Assembly (NCBI RefSeq): GCF_000516985.1
Contig: NW_006917105.1
Span: forward strand, 1-64,000
Direction: 5' to 3'
Source of the DNA: Pestalotiopsis fici W106-1
Taxonomy: Eukaryota; Ascomycota; Sordariomycetes; Amphisphaeriales; Sporocadaceae
Length of the DNA stretch: 64,000 bases
This document shows positions 47,647-59,464 of the stretch, piece after piece; position 1 is the stretch's first letter, and each line of letters begins with the position of its first letter. The translations under genes and the position numbers were made by a program. The notes under the pieces are model-generated. The model was not told the DNA's origin and did no database searches. It worked only from the letters and a program-made list of their open reading frames with translations.

Positions 47647-48265
47647 ATTGATTTTGGTACAGTATTTGACCATTTCTCGAGAATATGAACGTTCCCCTTC
47701 AGAAATGTTTACCAAGAGGGTGGTACCTCAGCAGCCGTGTCTTACATTCTATCAATTCCCTTTGTTTATTGGGCTTGAAATGGAGGTTATTTAGTACTTT
47801 ATGACATCGTCAAAACTTTCGTTTACATTCAATACTGAGCATTAATATTCTAGAAATCAAGGCCCGTCCATGTGCAAGAATCCTGATTATGTGCTTTCTC
47901 AGAGAGAAACCTTTGTACGGAGTACAATCTTTCAGACCTAGCGTATCCACATATACACAAAGAGCGCCGAGATAAAAATGACCGCTGACAGGTGTTGTCC
48001 GGCAACCGCTTTGGCTCTGAGGGACCGAATTCGTTGTTGATCGCGTTATCATATTCAATGTCATCATCCTCTGGTCGTTCACGAAGCAATTTTTTTCATG
48101 TTGGCTTGTACGTGGGGAAGAATGTATAATACGTTTGTACATGTCTTTCAAAGAACGAGAAGTAACTATGCTGAGTCTGACGCTGCTTGCCATTGCCAGC
48201 TCGTCTTTGTCGATGCCGGGCAGAAGTAGACAACTGTCGCCACGTTGATTGAGACCACCCCGTCC
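47647..48265. other. Convergent 3' spacer, no gene recognised
   Basis: Between the stops of the Cys/His-rich gene (+) and CET1 (-). A 127-codon minus-strand frame (47810-48193) looks like chance. Confidence 0.6.
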
Positions 48266-51062
48266 TTACTCCGGACAGGTCCGCGCCAATGCTCTAATGT
48301 TGTTTACAAACGTTTCCACCAACTCTGGGTATAAATTTGGCTCGTCAGCCTGTGCCCTCATGCCCTGTTCTATGAGAACGGCAGCGTTCATTTCTACTTC
48401 CAACTCGTGTTCCTTTTCGAGAGTCCCGCTACGGGGATTGGCCTGGCTCACCTGCGTCAGGTCAACCTGGAAGTGCCCCTGCGAATAGCTCATGCGGTCC
48501 TTGGCACGGTCCGGTTGCCGATCACGGCCTGCCGGATGGCCTTTCATGATCTCCTCGGCAGGACCGTCCCAATCCCACTCAAGGTTGATGCTGATGCGAC
48601 AGTCAAGACGTGCCATTGGCAAGTGAATGTTCAGGTCTGCTACTCGCGCCTTGACAATCTTGGCAAGGATTTCACCAGTCTGCTGGTCCCGGCTGATGCG
48701 GCCTTTGGCGGACTGCTTTGACTGCTGAAGTGCCGTTAAAGCACTGGGTAGCCTGGCTATAAGCGGAGGTGGTAATTCGAAGAACTCGTCAACCTCTCTG
48801 CGGTGCTTGTAAGAAATAGGCACGTGCTCATAAGGCTTTGTGTGAGGGTTCTGGGGATGAGTAGTAGCAAGATTGGTATTTAACCACTCGTTAAACACGC
48901 GATGCTGGGCCTGGAGAATTTGGGTATTAGTGAATAAAGACATAAAACGTAACAAGTTCTCATGTACTCACCAGGGTCATACTGCTTCTAAATGCGACTC
49001 GGGCATCAGGGGTAAGGACACACTCGCCGTTCACCGGGTATGCTACACGAGAATTTGTATTGCGATCAATGATGGTGCCTAGCTTGGCTTCAACTTCCCA
49101 CTGTATACCACGTGCTCGAACCTCGCCAGAGAACTCGCTCAAACAGATGTGTTGAAACAGGAAGTCGGCCACCGTCCGGACCAGATTGTCGATTGGGAGG
49201 TTCAGCGAAATAGGTTGAACAGGAAAGGGTCGCCCGTCAAGAAGCTTCCATGCTCGATTGTCTGGGCTGATGGCTGACTGCTCTTCTGTTTTGCGAATGA
49301 CTTCGGGAGAAGTGTGTCGCGATGCATGTTCCGACTTTACCGAGGCCTGCTCCAGTTTGGCTTTGCTCTCGTTAGATGGAGCAAGATTTGTATCGCCATT
49401 AGTGTGTGGCTCATGACTGCCACCACCGACATGGGTCTTGCTCTTCAGGGTGTAATTACGACTGGCATTGGGTTGACGTGCCTTCCCGCTCTGTGCCCAG
49501 ACGGGAGGATGGGCGAAGCGGGTCTTCTTGCGTCGGGGGACGACGGGTGACGAGGGTTGGGATATGAGAGGTCCCGTGCCATGGGTGCCATTCATCTGAG
49601 GAGGCGGCGGCGGTCTCCGGGTGCCATTGAGTTCATCAGGCTGGAGGTCTCTATCATCCAGCTTCCTCTTGGCTGGCGTCCCTTCGCGCTTCATGGCAGG
49701 AACTTGACTGCTAGGCGGCAGCGCTTGCTGCATCTGGCTTTGCTGATGCTGTTGGGGTATTTGATGCAAGTGTTGGTCTGTCGGGTCGCCACCCATTGAC
49801 GAGGGTCGCGGTTGGCCCGAGGCAGAAGCGCCACCCAGACTTTCCGTAAGGCTTGGAATGCGAGTCTTGGGTGAGACACTAATGCTACGCTCACGTTCCT
49901 GCGATGCGTGTGACGCGTACGATTGTGACCGGCGGTGTGGGTCGCCAGCTGTGTCGTAATGCGGAGTGGGATGCGTCTGCGATTGAGGAACGATTGTGGC
50001 AGCATGCGGCGCTGATGGAGATCGATGCTGTGATTGCGCTCGGGGCTGTGGTATCTGTTGTGGAGGATGAGAAGAGTATGGTGATTGTGGTGGAGCTGGC
50101 GCCGAAACTGAAGACATTCTTTGTTGGTACGGACTTTGTGGTTGTGGATATTGCGCTGATACCTGGCGTGGTGCAGCGGGTGGACCAAGAGGTGTTGGTG
50201 GCTGCGAGGATTGGCGTTGATCTCTGTGGTCAAACTGCGTCAACGACCGTGCTGTTGTAGCTGGGCTGCCGCTTTGGGGACCATAGGACGTGCTGAATGA
50301 CGGCTGGTGAGCGGAAGTTGGCGTCGCTGTCGACGTAGACTGCAACGATTGTGATCTTTGTTGCTGTTGCATATATGAATGTTGCGAGCCGCCTGGTGTC
50401 GTGACGGGCGGCGTTTGTGGTGGCATAACTTGCTGGCCCGGGAAATAACTTGCGGACCCGTGAGTAGATGGCATGCCAACGGGCGGCGGTGCTGGGCCTC
50501 CAGGTGACGCGAAGCTATCCCTCGAATCCCTGGAATAGTTACCAGTTGGGCCGTATTGATGTCGCTGCTGCGGGCTCGCTGGTAGCTGATTCTGTGCATG
50601 GGTAGGTGGGAATGGATAACCCTGACTGCTGGCACTGAGGGAAGAGGTAGGAGTATGGCGGTAAGGGGACGGCCCAGACAACTGAGCACTGCCTGGAGAT
50701 CTCGGATCGTGGTTCGGGCCCGGCGGCTGTAGCGGTGGTGGAGCAGGTCTTGGGGTGAATGCGTTTGCAGGAGGATGTTGCGCAGTCGGTGATACGTAAT
50801 GCCCCGGCGGTCCTGGAGGTGGATGCCCGGCATGATATTCGGTCGGCGGAGGCGCAGGGGCTTGACTAGGCGATCCATGAACAGGCTGGCTGTAGTCTCT
50901 GAACCCACGGTGCGGATGCGGTTGAATCGGAGTGTGTGGCGTTGGAGTCATCGATGGCGATGCTGTTGGCATCTTTGTCAAGGGAGGCGGTGGTTGAGAT
51001 TGTTGTCTTGATGCGTTCCTCCCTGCGCCGCCGTCCGAGTTCATGATAGTATGGAGATCCAT
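48266..51062 (-). CDS. CET1: mRNA 5'-triphosphatase, capping enzyme beta subunit (Cet1)
   Basis: Model, high to low: 51062-48972, 61-bp intron (GTGAGT...TCCAG), 48910-48266; 911 aa. Removes the gamma phosphate of nascent pre-mRNA 5' ends as the first step of capping, in the nucleus. The catalytic tunnel-fold domain occupies about the last 320 residues. The metal-binding glutamates are in GIQWEVEAKLGTIID (first motif) and in EKEHELEVEMN near the end, with the basic strand ARLDCRISINLEW between them. The first roughly 560 residues are very rich in Pro, Gln, Ser and His and probably disordered, making the protein much longer than yeast Cet1 (549 aa). A second Met six codons later is an alternative start. 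Divergent from RPN2. Confidence 0.92.
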
Positions 51063-53367
51063 CTCGGTATCAAAGGTGCAAGTGCTCGTAATGCTCGCTC
51101 GATTTCCTACACTTTCAACACCAAAGGAGGCCAGCCTGAAGGTCTCGAGCGGTCACCAGTAATGGCTGTATAGTAGATTCTTAAAGGCGTGGTTTCTGTA
51201 TTCGTGCAGCTTTGTTCTGGTGCGTCCGCAAGCGTTTCCATCCACGAACCTCCATAGGATGAAACTATATCGCCGTGATCATCTCAGGTCTTGAGATGTG
51301 AGCGAGAATCGTAGGCGCACCCGGTGCAAGCTGTATGTGCGTATGCTGTCTACCGGAGCTTGCCGTCTGCTGAGATATGATAACTCGTGCCAGCTAATTC
51401 TTCAGGTCCAAAATCTTTCTCTTAGGGTGATCCTAGTTTTCAAATCGGGCGGGTTGTTGGCTGCTCCGCGCAAGAATGTATAGCATTAAATTACAATAAT
51501 CGTACCAGAGGAAAGTGAGCGCAGAGTTCAAATGGAGCAAGATAGGAAGAGTAGCCGTGAGCGCGAAGAAAAAAAGGTCCAGGCCGTAGGTCGCAAGCTC
51601 GCCACGGCGATGTTATCGTGTCGATGAATATCACAGCAACCGCCGATTCGATCGCAACAATGTGTACAGCAGACTAGGTCGCCAAGTGCTTGCGAATCTG
51701 AAAGTGTGTGGTTCTTGTGAGTCCGTTTGATAGTAGACGGAGTACCGAAAGGGAAAACTCGAGGAGGATGTTGCCAATTCAGCGGTCGGATGCATGCAGC
51801 TACCTTACGGCCTGGTCGATGGCACGCACGGGTGACAGGGAGAGGTGTCGAGGCAGTACGCGATAGGGAAGGCTGCAATGCGCGCGCACGATGCTGATCA
51901 AGTCGACCGTCGCCGGTAGCATCTGACTCGATTGCACGAGATTCTTTGGCGGGCTGTGCGGTTCCGGCGATGACTTCAAGGTTGGGATGTTCAAAGTTGG
52001 AGTGGGTTGGGTGGCACGCGGTCGCGGTTTTGGGCAAAGGGCACCCGGACTCAAATTCAAATATGTACGAACGGGACATACAAGAAAATTAATTGACCAG
52101 ACAGACATCCAATGCGCCGGGGCCGTCAGATTGTGGGGACTGTTAGGTACGGCGGACACAGATGAGATATGATGCGACTGGGGGTTGGATTGTGTACAGT
52201 GTGCTAAAGCTATCATTCAGCACGGCTCTCTCGGGCGAAGAAATAATTAAATAGACAGACATAGCTGAGTACACCCAATACCTCACCTTCGCGAAGTATG
52301 CATTGCGTGACTTTAAGAATGAGATTCATTAGGAATGGTCATGCAACACAATGTGATTCTTGTCTTCTTCACCTCATATATAGTCCTCATTATTACCATG
52401 CTGTTTAAAGTATGCGTACTTTGAATGTTTATAGAGTATGCCTGGCCCAGTGTGTGTGCTGAATGCGGATTCTTTCAATACATGTACCTTGATACAACGG
52501 GCCGTTGACACCTAAGATGTCAGAGAATCATCTATTTCAATAAGTTGGATTCCCCAAATCTGTAAAAGCGAAGGAGGTCTTTGATCGTGTCAATCCACTT
52601 TATGCGGTGCATAGTAGCTCAGCTTTGAGGAGCTAATCATGTGATTTAATTTCTGTTATGTGTCGTTTCGCAGTACAGCAAAGTCAGTGCTGTTAAATGT
52701 TACAATTTTTGTACCTAGTAGGTGTATATCTTATTCATCATTTGAGAGCTCTCAATTTATCTATTGCACATCTAGAGCACACGGGTGGAGGACCGAACAA
52801 ATGCACACTTGATGGTTCTAATCATCGACAACCGGGCTATTGGCTCGTGGAACTCTTGTCATATATCTGTCTGGGAACATTTATAGATACAGCTCAAATT
52901 GATAAAGGAAATCGACATTTAAAATAATTATTTCCTTGCACACGATCAATTATTACCTACCGATGTAAGGATTCATGTGCTTTGGCAGCCGTTAGGTTAA
53001 CCTCTAGCTAGTGGGGTGGATCTATCAAATGGCCACACAGCTGGCTTCCAGCTCCTTGGTGCATTCTAAATGCTCGGGCCACTTCGCAAATCGCTCGAGG
53101 AACCCCCCGGCTCTAGGCAGGCTGCGCCTGACGTGTTTCTCTTTTGCAGGCGCCTTAATGCTTGCAAATCTCCAGATCCGCCCGTGGACAGCTTTCCCAT
53201 CAACAACAAGCCATTCCCCCGTCATCACCATCACCACTTTCGCCATCGTCCATCATCTCTGCAACCCTGCTGCTATCTCATTTCCCTCAACCTCCAACCA
53301 TCAAGCCTACTCCACCTTTAACGCCATTTCGAGCAGTTCGGAGCTTGGAGATCGTCCGGCCCTCAAG
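51063..53367. promoter_or_regulatory. Divergent promoter spacer of CET1 and RPN2
   Basis: 2.3 kb between divergent starts. Minus-strand frames of 183 and 138 codons at 51528-52216 overlap each other, are Arg/Pro/His/Cys-biased and show no motif, so they are not called. The RPN2 frame is open upstream to 53011 with a possible 5' UTR acceptor CTTTTGCAG ending at 53149. No Rpn4-type proteasome box (GGTGGCAAA) was noticed. Confidence 0.5.
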
Positions 53368-56300
53368 ATGCCTGGTCTTGTCACTGCGACGGGCGTGCTC
53401 GGCTTCCTGGCCGACGAGGAGCCCGAGCTGAAGGTTTTCGCCCTGCAGACTCTCAACGACGACATTGACACCGTCTGGACCGAAGTCGCAGGCGCACTTG
53501 GTCAGATAGAGACGCTTTACGAAGATGATTCCTTCCCCGAGCGCAAGCTAGCTGCCCTTGTTCTCTCAAAGGTCTACTACCATCTGGGCGCCTACGACGA
53601 GAGCATGTTCTTTGCCCTTGCCGCCGGCGATCTTTTCAAGCTTGATAACCCCACCGAATTCGAGGACACCATCATTTCAAAGTGTGTTGACCACTACATT
53701 GCCGCAAAGAACGAGAATCACAGTGTGCTATCCCAAAAGGATAAGGAGGACAAGTCCCTACCCGCTCTGGCGACTGCCTTCAGCGGCAGCAGCGACAACA
53801 ACGCCTCTGCTCTCATTTCGCCCACGACCCCCTTCTCGCAGTCGACTCTACCTTCCAAGTCACTACTGTCCCGCGTGTCTACCGACAACACCATCATCGA
53901 GACATCCTTTGAACAGCCCAAGAAGCAGCACCGATCCTCATCCATTGCACTCACGCACAACGAACTCGACACCCGGCGCGCCATTGACAACGTCATTGAG
54001 CGTCTCTACGCCAACTGCATTAAAGAAGGCCGGTACAAACAGGTAGTGGGCATCGCAGTAGAGGCCAAGAGGCTGGATGTTGTCGCCAGGGTCATCAAGG
54101 AGGCAGGTGACGAGCATGACCGGTCCAAGGGCAAAAACAAGCCCGACGAGGAGTTGCCAGGTTCAGCGGAAGAACTCATGGACTACTGTCTCAATATTTG
54201 CTTGGATGTTGTGCAGGAGCGAGCGTTCCGTGACGAAATACTCCAGCTCGTTCTGGACATTCTTTCGAGCAACAAGGTCAAGGAGCCGGATTATTTCTCC
54301 ATTGCCAAGTGCATCGTGTATCTCAACAAGGACGAGCACGCAAAGGATGTTATTCAGAAGTTGGTCAGTACCTCTGAGCCCCACGACGTTGCCATTGCGT
54401 ACCAATTCGCCTTTGACCTGTACGACAACGGCACTCAAGAGTTCCTTGGCAAGGTCAAAGCTCAGCTCCCATCTGGGGAGTCAAAGGGAGACAAGTCGGT
54501 TGAAGGCGAAGCTGAGGATGCCACCGAATCAACGTCTCTGCTTGACACCAGCAAGGATGACAGTGCCTCGGAAGATTCGAGCAGCGACGTGTACAAGAAC
54601 ATCCGCTCCATTCTCGACGGCACAAAAACTATCAAGCTTAACCTCGAATTCCTTTATCGCAACAATCGTACCGACCTCAGCGTTCTCAACAAGGTGCGAG
54701 ACAGCCTTGAAGGCCGTAACTCCATCTTTCACACTGCCGTCACCTTCTGCAATGCCTTCATGAACCAGGGCACCACGAATGACAAATTCTTCCGCGACAA
54801 CCTCGAGTGGCTAGGTAAGGCCGTCAATTGGTCCAAGTTCACTGCCACTGCTGCTCTCGGTGTAATTCATCGAGGCAACCTTTCGCAATCTCGGAAACTG
54901 CTCGAGCCATATCTGCCCAGGGGTACTGGCGGCATCAGCGGTGGCTCCGTCTACTCTCAGGGTGGAGCGCTCTACGCCTATGGTCTAATCCACGCCAACC
55001 ATGGCGCCGATGCGCTGGACTATCTCAAGACCCAGTTCACCGCCGCCGAAGAAGAAGTCATTCAACACGGCGGTGCTTTGGGTCTCGGTATCGCTGGAAT
55101 GGCTACCGGCGATGAAGAGATTTTTGACAATCTCAAACAAGTCCTGTTTGCCGACTCGGCCCTCAATGGTGAGGCGGTTGGCCTGGCCATGGGACTCATC
55201 ATGCTCGGTACCGGTAATGTCAGAGCTTTGGAGGACATGGTCACATACGCTCATGAGACAACCCACGAGAAGAGTGTTCGTGGTTTGGCCTTGGGCATGT
55301 CACTGATTATGTATGGTCGCCAGGAAGGCGCCGATGTCATGATTGAGGGTCTGCTGAATGACCCCGATCCAACTCTGCGTTACGGTGGTATCATGACTGT
55401 TGCCATGGCTTACTGTGGTACTGGCAGCAACAAGGCGATCCGCAAGCTGTTGCACATTGCCGTCAGTGATGTAAATGACGATGTGCGCCGCATTGCCGTC
55501 ATGAGCTTGGGCTTCATTCTCTTCCGCAAGCCAGGCAGCGTGCCTCGCATGGTTGAGCTCCTCTCCGAATCGTACAATCCACATGTGAGATATGGGTCTG
55601 CCATGGCTCTCGGTATCTCGTGTGCTGGTACTGGTCTCGATGAGGCAATTGATCTTCTGGAGCCCATGATGAAGGATCCCACCGACTTTGTTCGCCAAGG
55701 TGCTCTGATCTCCTTGGCCATGATCATGATTCAGCAGAACGAGGTCATGAATCCCAAGGTCGCCGCTATTCGCAAAACGCTGAAGAAGGTTGTCGGTGAC
55801 CGCCATGAAGACGCCATGACCAAGTTTGGTGCGGCTATTGCCTTGGGTATCATTGATGCCGGTGGTCGCAACTGCACCATCGGCCTACAGACCCAGACTG
55901 GCAACCTGAACATGGCTGGCATTGTCGGCATGGCTGTCTTTACCCAGTACTGGTACTGGTTCCCCTTCACCCACTTCCTTTCCCTGGCCTTTAGCCCGAC
56001 CTCTATCATTGCTCTCGACCATGATCTTGACCTCGTAGATGCCAAGTTCCACTGCTCTACCAAACCAAGCCTATTCGACTACCCACCTGAGCAAGAAGTC
56101 AAGGTCGAGGAGGGTCCTGCACTGATTGCCACTGCTGTTCTCTCCACCACTGCACAGGCAAAGCGTCGTGCTCAAAAGAAGGAACGTGCACAGCGTCGCG
56201 ATAGCATGGATATCGAGGCTACGCCCACTGTCACCAAACCCACCACCAGCGGTGACAAGATGGATGTGGACGAGCCTAAGAAGGCTGAGGATGCTAAGAA

Positions 56301-56805
56301 AGAGGGCGAGGCGGTGGCGGACAAGGAAACCACGCCATCCACAGAGACCAAGAAGAAGGATCAGAGAGAGAAGGCAGGATACGACATTGACAATATGTCT
56401 CGTGTGCTTCCAGGACAGCTCAAGTACATCAGTCCCGTCAAGGGCCGATACTGGCCCGTCAAGCTTGTCCGGCCTGGACCTCTGCCTACGGGAGGACCCA
56501 TTTTGGTGCATGACAAGCAGCCGGGCGAGAAGAAGGAGCTGATCGAGGAGAAGCTCAAGAAGGTTTCCACCGATAAGGCACCCGTCCCTAATGCAGGCGG
56601 CGACGGACGTGGTGGCAGGCGAGACGTCGGCATACAGGAGTCGCTCCTCAGACAGCTGGGAGTCAACATCCCTCTTTCTGGCGCTGCTGCCGCAGCAGGT
56701 GTTTTGACAGCTGTTGACGAAGATGGCGAAAATGATGAGGAGGCTGAACCCCCGCGCGACTTTGAGTACGATACGGAGGCTGACCATGACGAGGATGATG
56801 ACTAG
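53368..56805 (+). CDS. RPN2: 26S proteasome regulatory subunit Rpn2
   Basis: Intronless, 1145 aa. Largest subunit of the 19S base, a scaffold that docks Rpn13 and ubiquitin receptors. The N-terminus (GVLGFLADEEPELKVFALQ) and the helical repeat region are typical. The proteasome/cyclosome repeats run through about residues 520-880, with Gly-Ala-rich units such as GALYAYGLIHANHG, HGGALGLGIAGM, YGGIMTVAMAYCGTG, VRRIAVMSLGF and VRYGSAMALGISCAGTG. The C-terminus is charged and ends EEAEPPRDFEYDTEADHDEDDD minus its last residues. The PPxxFEY segment is the Rpn13-docking motif known from human PSMD1. The ATG at 53368 is chosen because conserved sequence starts there; the upstream open part is Ser/Pro/His-rich. 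Confidence 0.97.
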   Translation: MPGLVTATGVLGFLADEEPELKVFALQTLNDDIDTVWTEVAGALGQIETLYEDDSFPERKLAALVLSKVYYHLGAYDESMFFALAAGDLFKLDNPTEFEDTIISKCVDHYIAAKNENHSVLSQKDKEDKSLPALATAFSGSSDNNASALISPTTPFSQSTLPSKSLLSRVSTDNTIIETSFEQPKKQHRSSSIALTHNELDTRRAIDNVIERLYANCIKEGRYKQVVGIAVEAKRLDVVARVIKEAGDEHDRSKGKNKPDEELPGSAEELMDYCLNICLDVVQERAFRDEILQLVLDILSSNKVKEPDYFSIAKCIVYLNKDEHAKDVIQKLVSTSEPHDVAIAYQFAFDLYDNGTQEFLGKVKAQLPSGESKGDKSVEGEAEDATESTSLLDTSKDDSASEDSSSDVYKNIRSILDGTKTIKLNLEFLYRNNRTDLSVLNKVRDSLEGRNSIFHTAVTFCNAFMNQGTTNDKFFRDNLEWLGKAVNWSKFTATAALGVIHRGNLSQSRKLLEPYLPRGTGGISGGSVYSQGGALYAYGLIHANHGADALDYLKTQFTAAEEEVIQHGGALGLGIAGMATGDEEIFDNLKQVLFADSALNGEAVGLAMGLIMLGTGNVRALEDMVTYAHETTHEKSVRGLALGMSLIMYGRQEGADVMIEGLLNDPDPTLRYGGIMTVAMAYCGTGSNKAIRKLLHIAVSDVNDDVRRIAVMSLGFILFRKPGSVPRMVELLSESYNPHVRYGSAMALGISCAGTGLDEAIDLLEPMMKDPTDFVRQGALISLAMIMIQQNEVMNPKVAAIRKTLKKVVGDRHEDAMTKFGAAIALGIIDAGGRNCTIGLQTQTGNLNMAGIVGMAVFTQYWYWFPFTHFLSLAFSPTSIIALDHDLDLVDAKFHCSTKPSLFDYPPEQEVKVEEGPALIATAVLSTTAQAKRRAQKKERAQRRDSMDIEATPTVTKPTTSGDKMDVDEPKKAEDAKKEGEAVADKETTPSTETKKKDQREKAGYDIDNMSRVLPGQLKYISPVKGRYWPVKLVRPGPLPTGGPILVHDKQPGEKKELIEEKLKKVSTDKAPVPNAGGDGRGGRRDVGIQESLLRQLGVNIPLSGAAAAAGVLTAVDEDGENDEEAEPPRDFEYDTEADHDEDDD

Positions 56806-57803
56806 TTGGCTTGGAATTAGCTGTACATACGAAGACTTTGAAGTCCATGAGCAGGGCATCCCGTAAAGGGGGTACTTCGGTCTGTAAACTTGAGATGTAA
56901 AGGGATGGCCATAATATCTTTGTACCACTACGTAGAATAGAGAGACAAGGCCCGAAAGAATCCAAGCAACCCATAATTCGCCATACATTGTTGCACGTTG
57001 CTTTCTCACTGTAATCCAGATCTGTTGGGGTCCCGTAGGTCCATTAGTATTCTTTGCATCTCTTTTTTTTTCACCTTGCTTCGTCACAGAGCAAAGAAGA
57101 TCTAGTACCTATGTACCCATCTCGCGATTCATCAGTCAAATTGCAGCCTTGTTGCTTCTTGAAGTATCACCATGCAGGCACGTGCCTACTACTTACCATC
57201 AATGGTTTCCTAGGGCAAGTGTCTGCCTACCCAAGCGATGAAACATTGGCATATCATGAATAACTGGCAATCATTAGCCTTGTAGGCATACAGCCTTTGG
57301 GTCTTCATGTCCGCTCTCTTCTGCTCCCACGTGAGAGAGCGTTCCTTTGTTGATGATCAGTGGGCTTCCATGTCACGGTGTCATTGCAGGCTCGTACGTT
57401 GTACGCATTGTAGTGTCGTCTGGCTGTCATTAAAATTAATTAATACTGGTGTTCATGGATATCCAAGAGGTTTGCTTCTTTTGGGGCAGCTGTTGAAAGA
57501 AATTATTGCTACTAGTGCTTGTAAAATCTCAACCTGCTGGCATTCGGTATAACATGTCGATGAATTCCTACTTTAACCGAGGCATTCCTCGTATCATCCA
57601 CGTCCAGATGTCTGTTCCCGAAGCCATATCAGCACTCTTCTACCAATCGCAGCTGTCAAACTAATATTCACTCTAGATGTGCTACATGATTTTTCTTATT
57701 CATACATAGCCTGTTGACGGCCAAGAAACAACAGAGTAGGATCAATGAATGATGATCGAAAAATCAAGAAATAATGACTTGGGGGAAGGGAGATGCAGTT
57801 TCT
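56806..57803. other. Convergent 3' spacer, nothing recognised
   Basis: About 1 kb between the stops of RPN2 (+) and the JEN-type permease (-). Frames up to 81 codons (57054-57552) have no motif; the minus-strand 338-codon frame over 56071-57087 is mostly a shadow of RPN2. Confidence 0.6.
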
Positions 57804-59464
57804 CTACTGCGGTCCCTTCTTCTCGCTTGTTTCCGTGGTTGGCTGGTCCTTTGTATCTTCAGCGATTGAGGCAACGTCCACGGCCTTCTCAACGTCTGCG
57901 CCACGTTCAACGTTGGCTCCAGCTGGTCCAGCATTCTCAAAGTGTCTGCCGCGCTTCTCAGGACCTAATGCAACAGTGACGGCGATGCCCAGGGCGATGA
58001 TGACAGTGGCAATACCCATTGTAGGCCCATAAGCCTCAGCCAGCTTGCCGGACTTGGTTCTAACAAAATGAGATTCGGATATCGCATTCACAATCTGAGC
58101 CGAAGGACTCGATATCATGTTCCCGATCTGGTAGGTGATGCCAGGGAATGTTGACCGGTATGCCAGCGGAGAAAGCTCGTTCAGGTGAATGGGAATAACT
58201 CCCCAGGCACCTTGTACAAAAAATTGCATAAAGAATCCGGAAGCTGAAAGAGACTGCTCTCCTTCAGGGAGGATCCAGGCGGGAATGAGGACACAACTCA
58301 TTAATGCGGCACAGACGATAGCACGGCGTCTACCGACAAATTGTGAGAGATAACCTATCACCATTTTAGTATTCGAAATTTCAATAATCTGGACTCAAGG
58401 ACGCATCAGTACTTACCAATAATAGTTCCTCCAATGCAAGCTCCGACCTTCATCCAGATACTGGCTCGGGTAGCAGCGGCGGGTATCAACTCTTTCTGGG
58501 TGCGCATAAACGTAGTGTAACTATCTTGGCTCGTGTGCGAGTAAAAGTTGAACCAGGTCATTAGAAAGCAACAGTATATGCACATGCGCCACTCATTGCG
58601 TAGCATCGACTTGGTTTCCTTCCAAAAATCGGAAGCCGTGATGTGATGGCCAGACTTCTTGGCCTCGACAAACTGCTTTGACTCGGGAAAGAGACATCGT
58701 ATGAGACCAGCAGCAATGGAAAGGCCCGCAGCGACCCAGAAGACCTTCTTCCAGGTGTCACCGCCGCTACCGAATCCTAGAACGGCACACGAGGCCAAAA
58801 CATAACCAAAGGAATATCCTTGCTGCATGATACCACTCATCAAGCCTCGCGCATCGAGCGCACAGTTCTCGAGGGCCATGGCAACGGCATTACCATATAC
58901 TCCCCCCATGAACAGACCAAAGAGGGATCGAACAGCTAGAAACTGGCTGAAAGTGCTGCTGTAAATGGTCGCGATTTGCAGGAGTCCTACACCCACGTTA
59001 ACTTGGCATCCTTCCGTCATCAAGAGTGGCTTACCCAAAATAATCATGTTGCCGACCATGGGCCATTTTCTGCCAAAACGATCACCCAATAGTCCAAAAA
59101 CGGCTGCTCCGACGGATCGTAGTAGCAAAGTGAGAGTAATGGCTGTACTAATCTCAGTCTTTGACTGGCCGTAGTAGCTGGCTAGATCGACTTGTTGGAT
59201 AGAAAGAGCATGGAAGTCGAAAGCATCAGCGGTCCAAGCGAAAAAGCCAGCAAGAAAATAAAGCCAGTCTTTAGCACTAAGGAGTCTGAACAGTGAGATT
59301 GGATTTCGAAGGCGAGGTGGTGCCTCCCATTCGGTATGAGTTTCACCCGCGTCGTTGGTGACGACGACTCTCTGCTTCCACTTGAAGAGGTCGCTCCAGG
59401 CTTGCTTTGCAGTCGCAAAAGTTCCCTTCGCGAGTGGATCTGCGGGCTCATTTTGTGTCGCCAT
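57804..59464 (-). CDS. JEN-type monocarboxylate/proton permease (MFS)
   Basis: Model, high to low: 59464-58417, 62-bp intron (GTAAGT...ATAG), 58354-57804; 532 aa. Plasma-membrane import of lactate, pyruvate or similar monocarboxylates (dicarboxylates in some paralogues). The family signature NxxS/THxSQD is present as NFYSHTSQDSYTT near residue 310. Other features are WTADAFDFHALSIQ in TM1, GDRFGRKWPM between TM2 and TM3, and FPESKQF in the central loop. About 70 hydrophilic residues precede TM1 and a charged tail follows TM12 (GAN/VEKA/EKKG), likely sites for glucose-triggered endocytosis as in yeast Jen1 (known for the family, not visible here). The intron splits the loop after TM8. Confidence 0.94.

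Noticed and set aside
50240..50908. 222-codon minus-strand frame, and the 180-codon frame at 49691-50233
   Set aside because: Alternative frames of the CET1 low-complexity region; Arg/His/Leu-biased shadows.
51528..52216. 183- and 138-codon minus-strand frames between CET1 and RPN2
   Set aside because: Overlap in different frames, biased composition, no motif; possible 5' UTR or chance.
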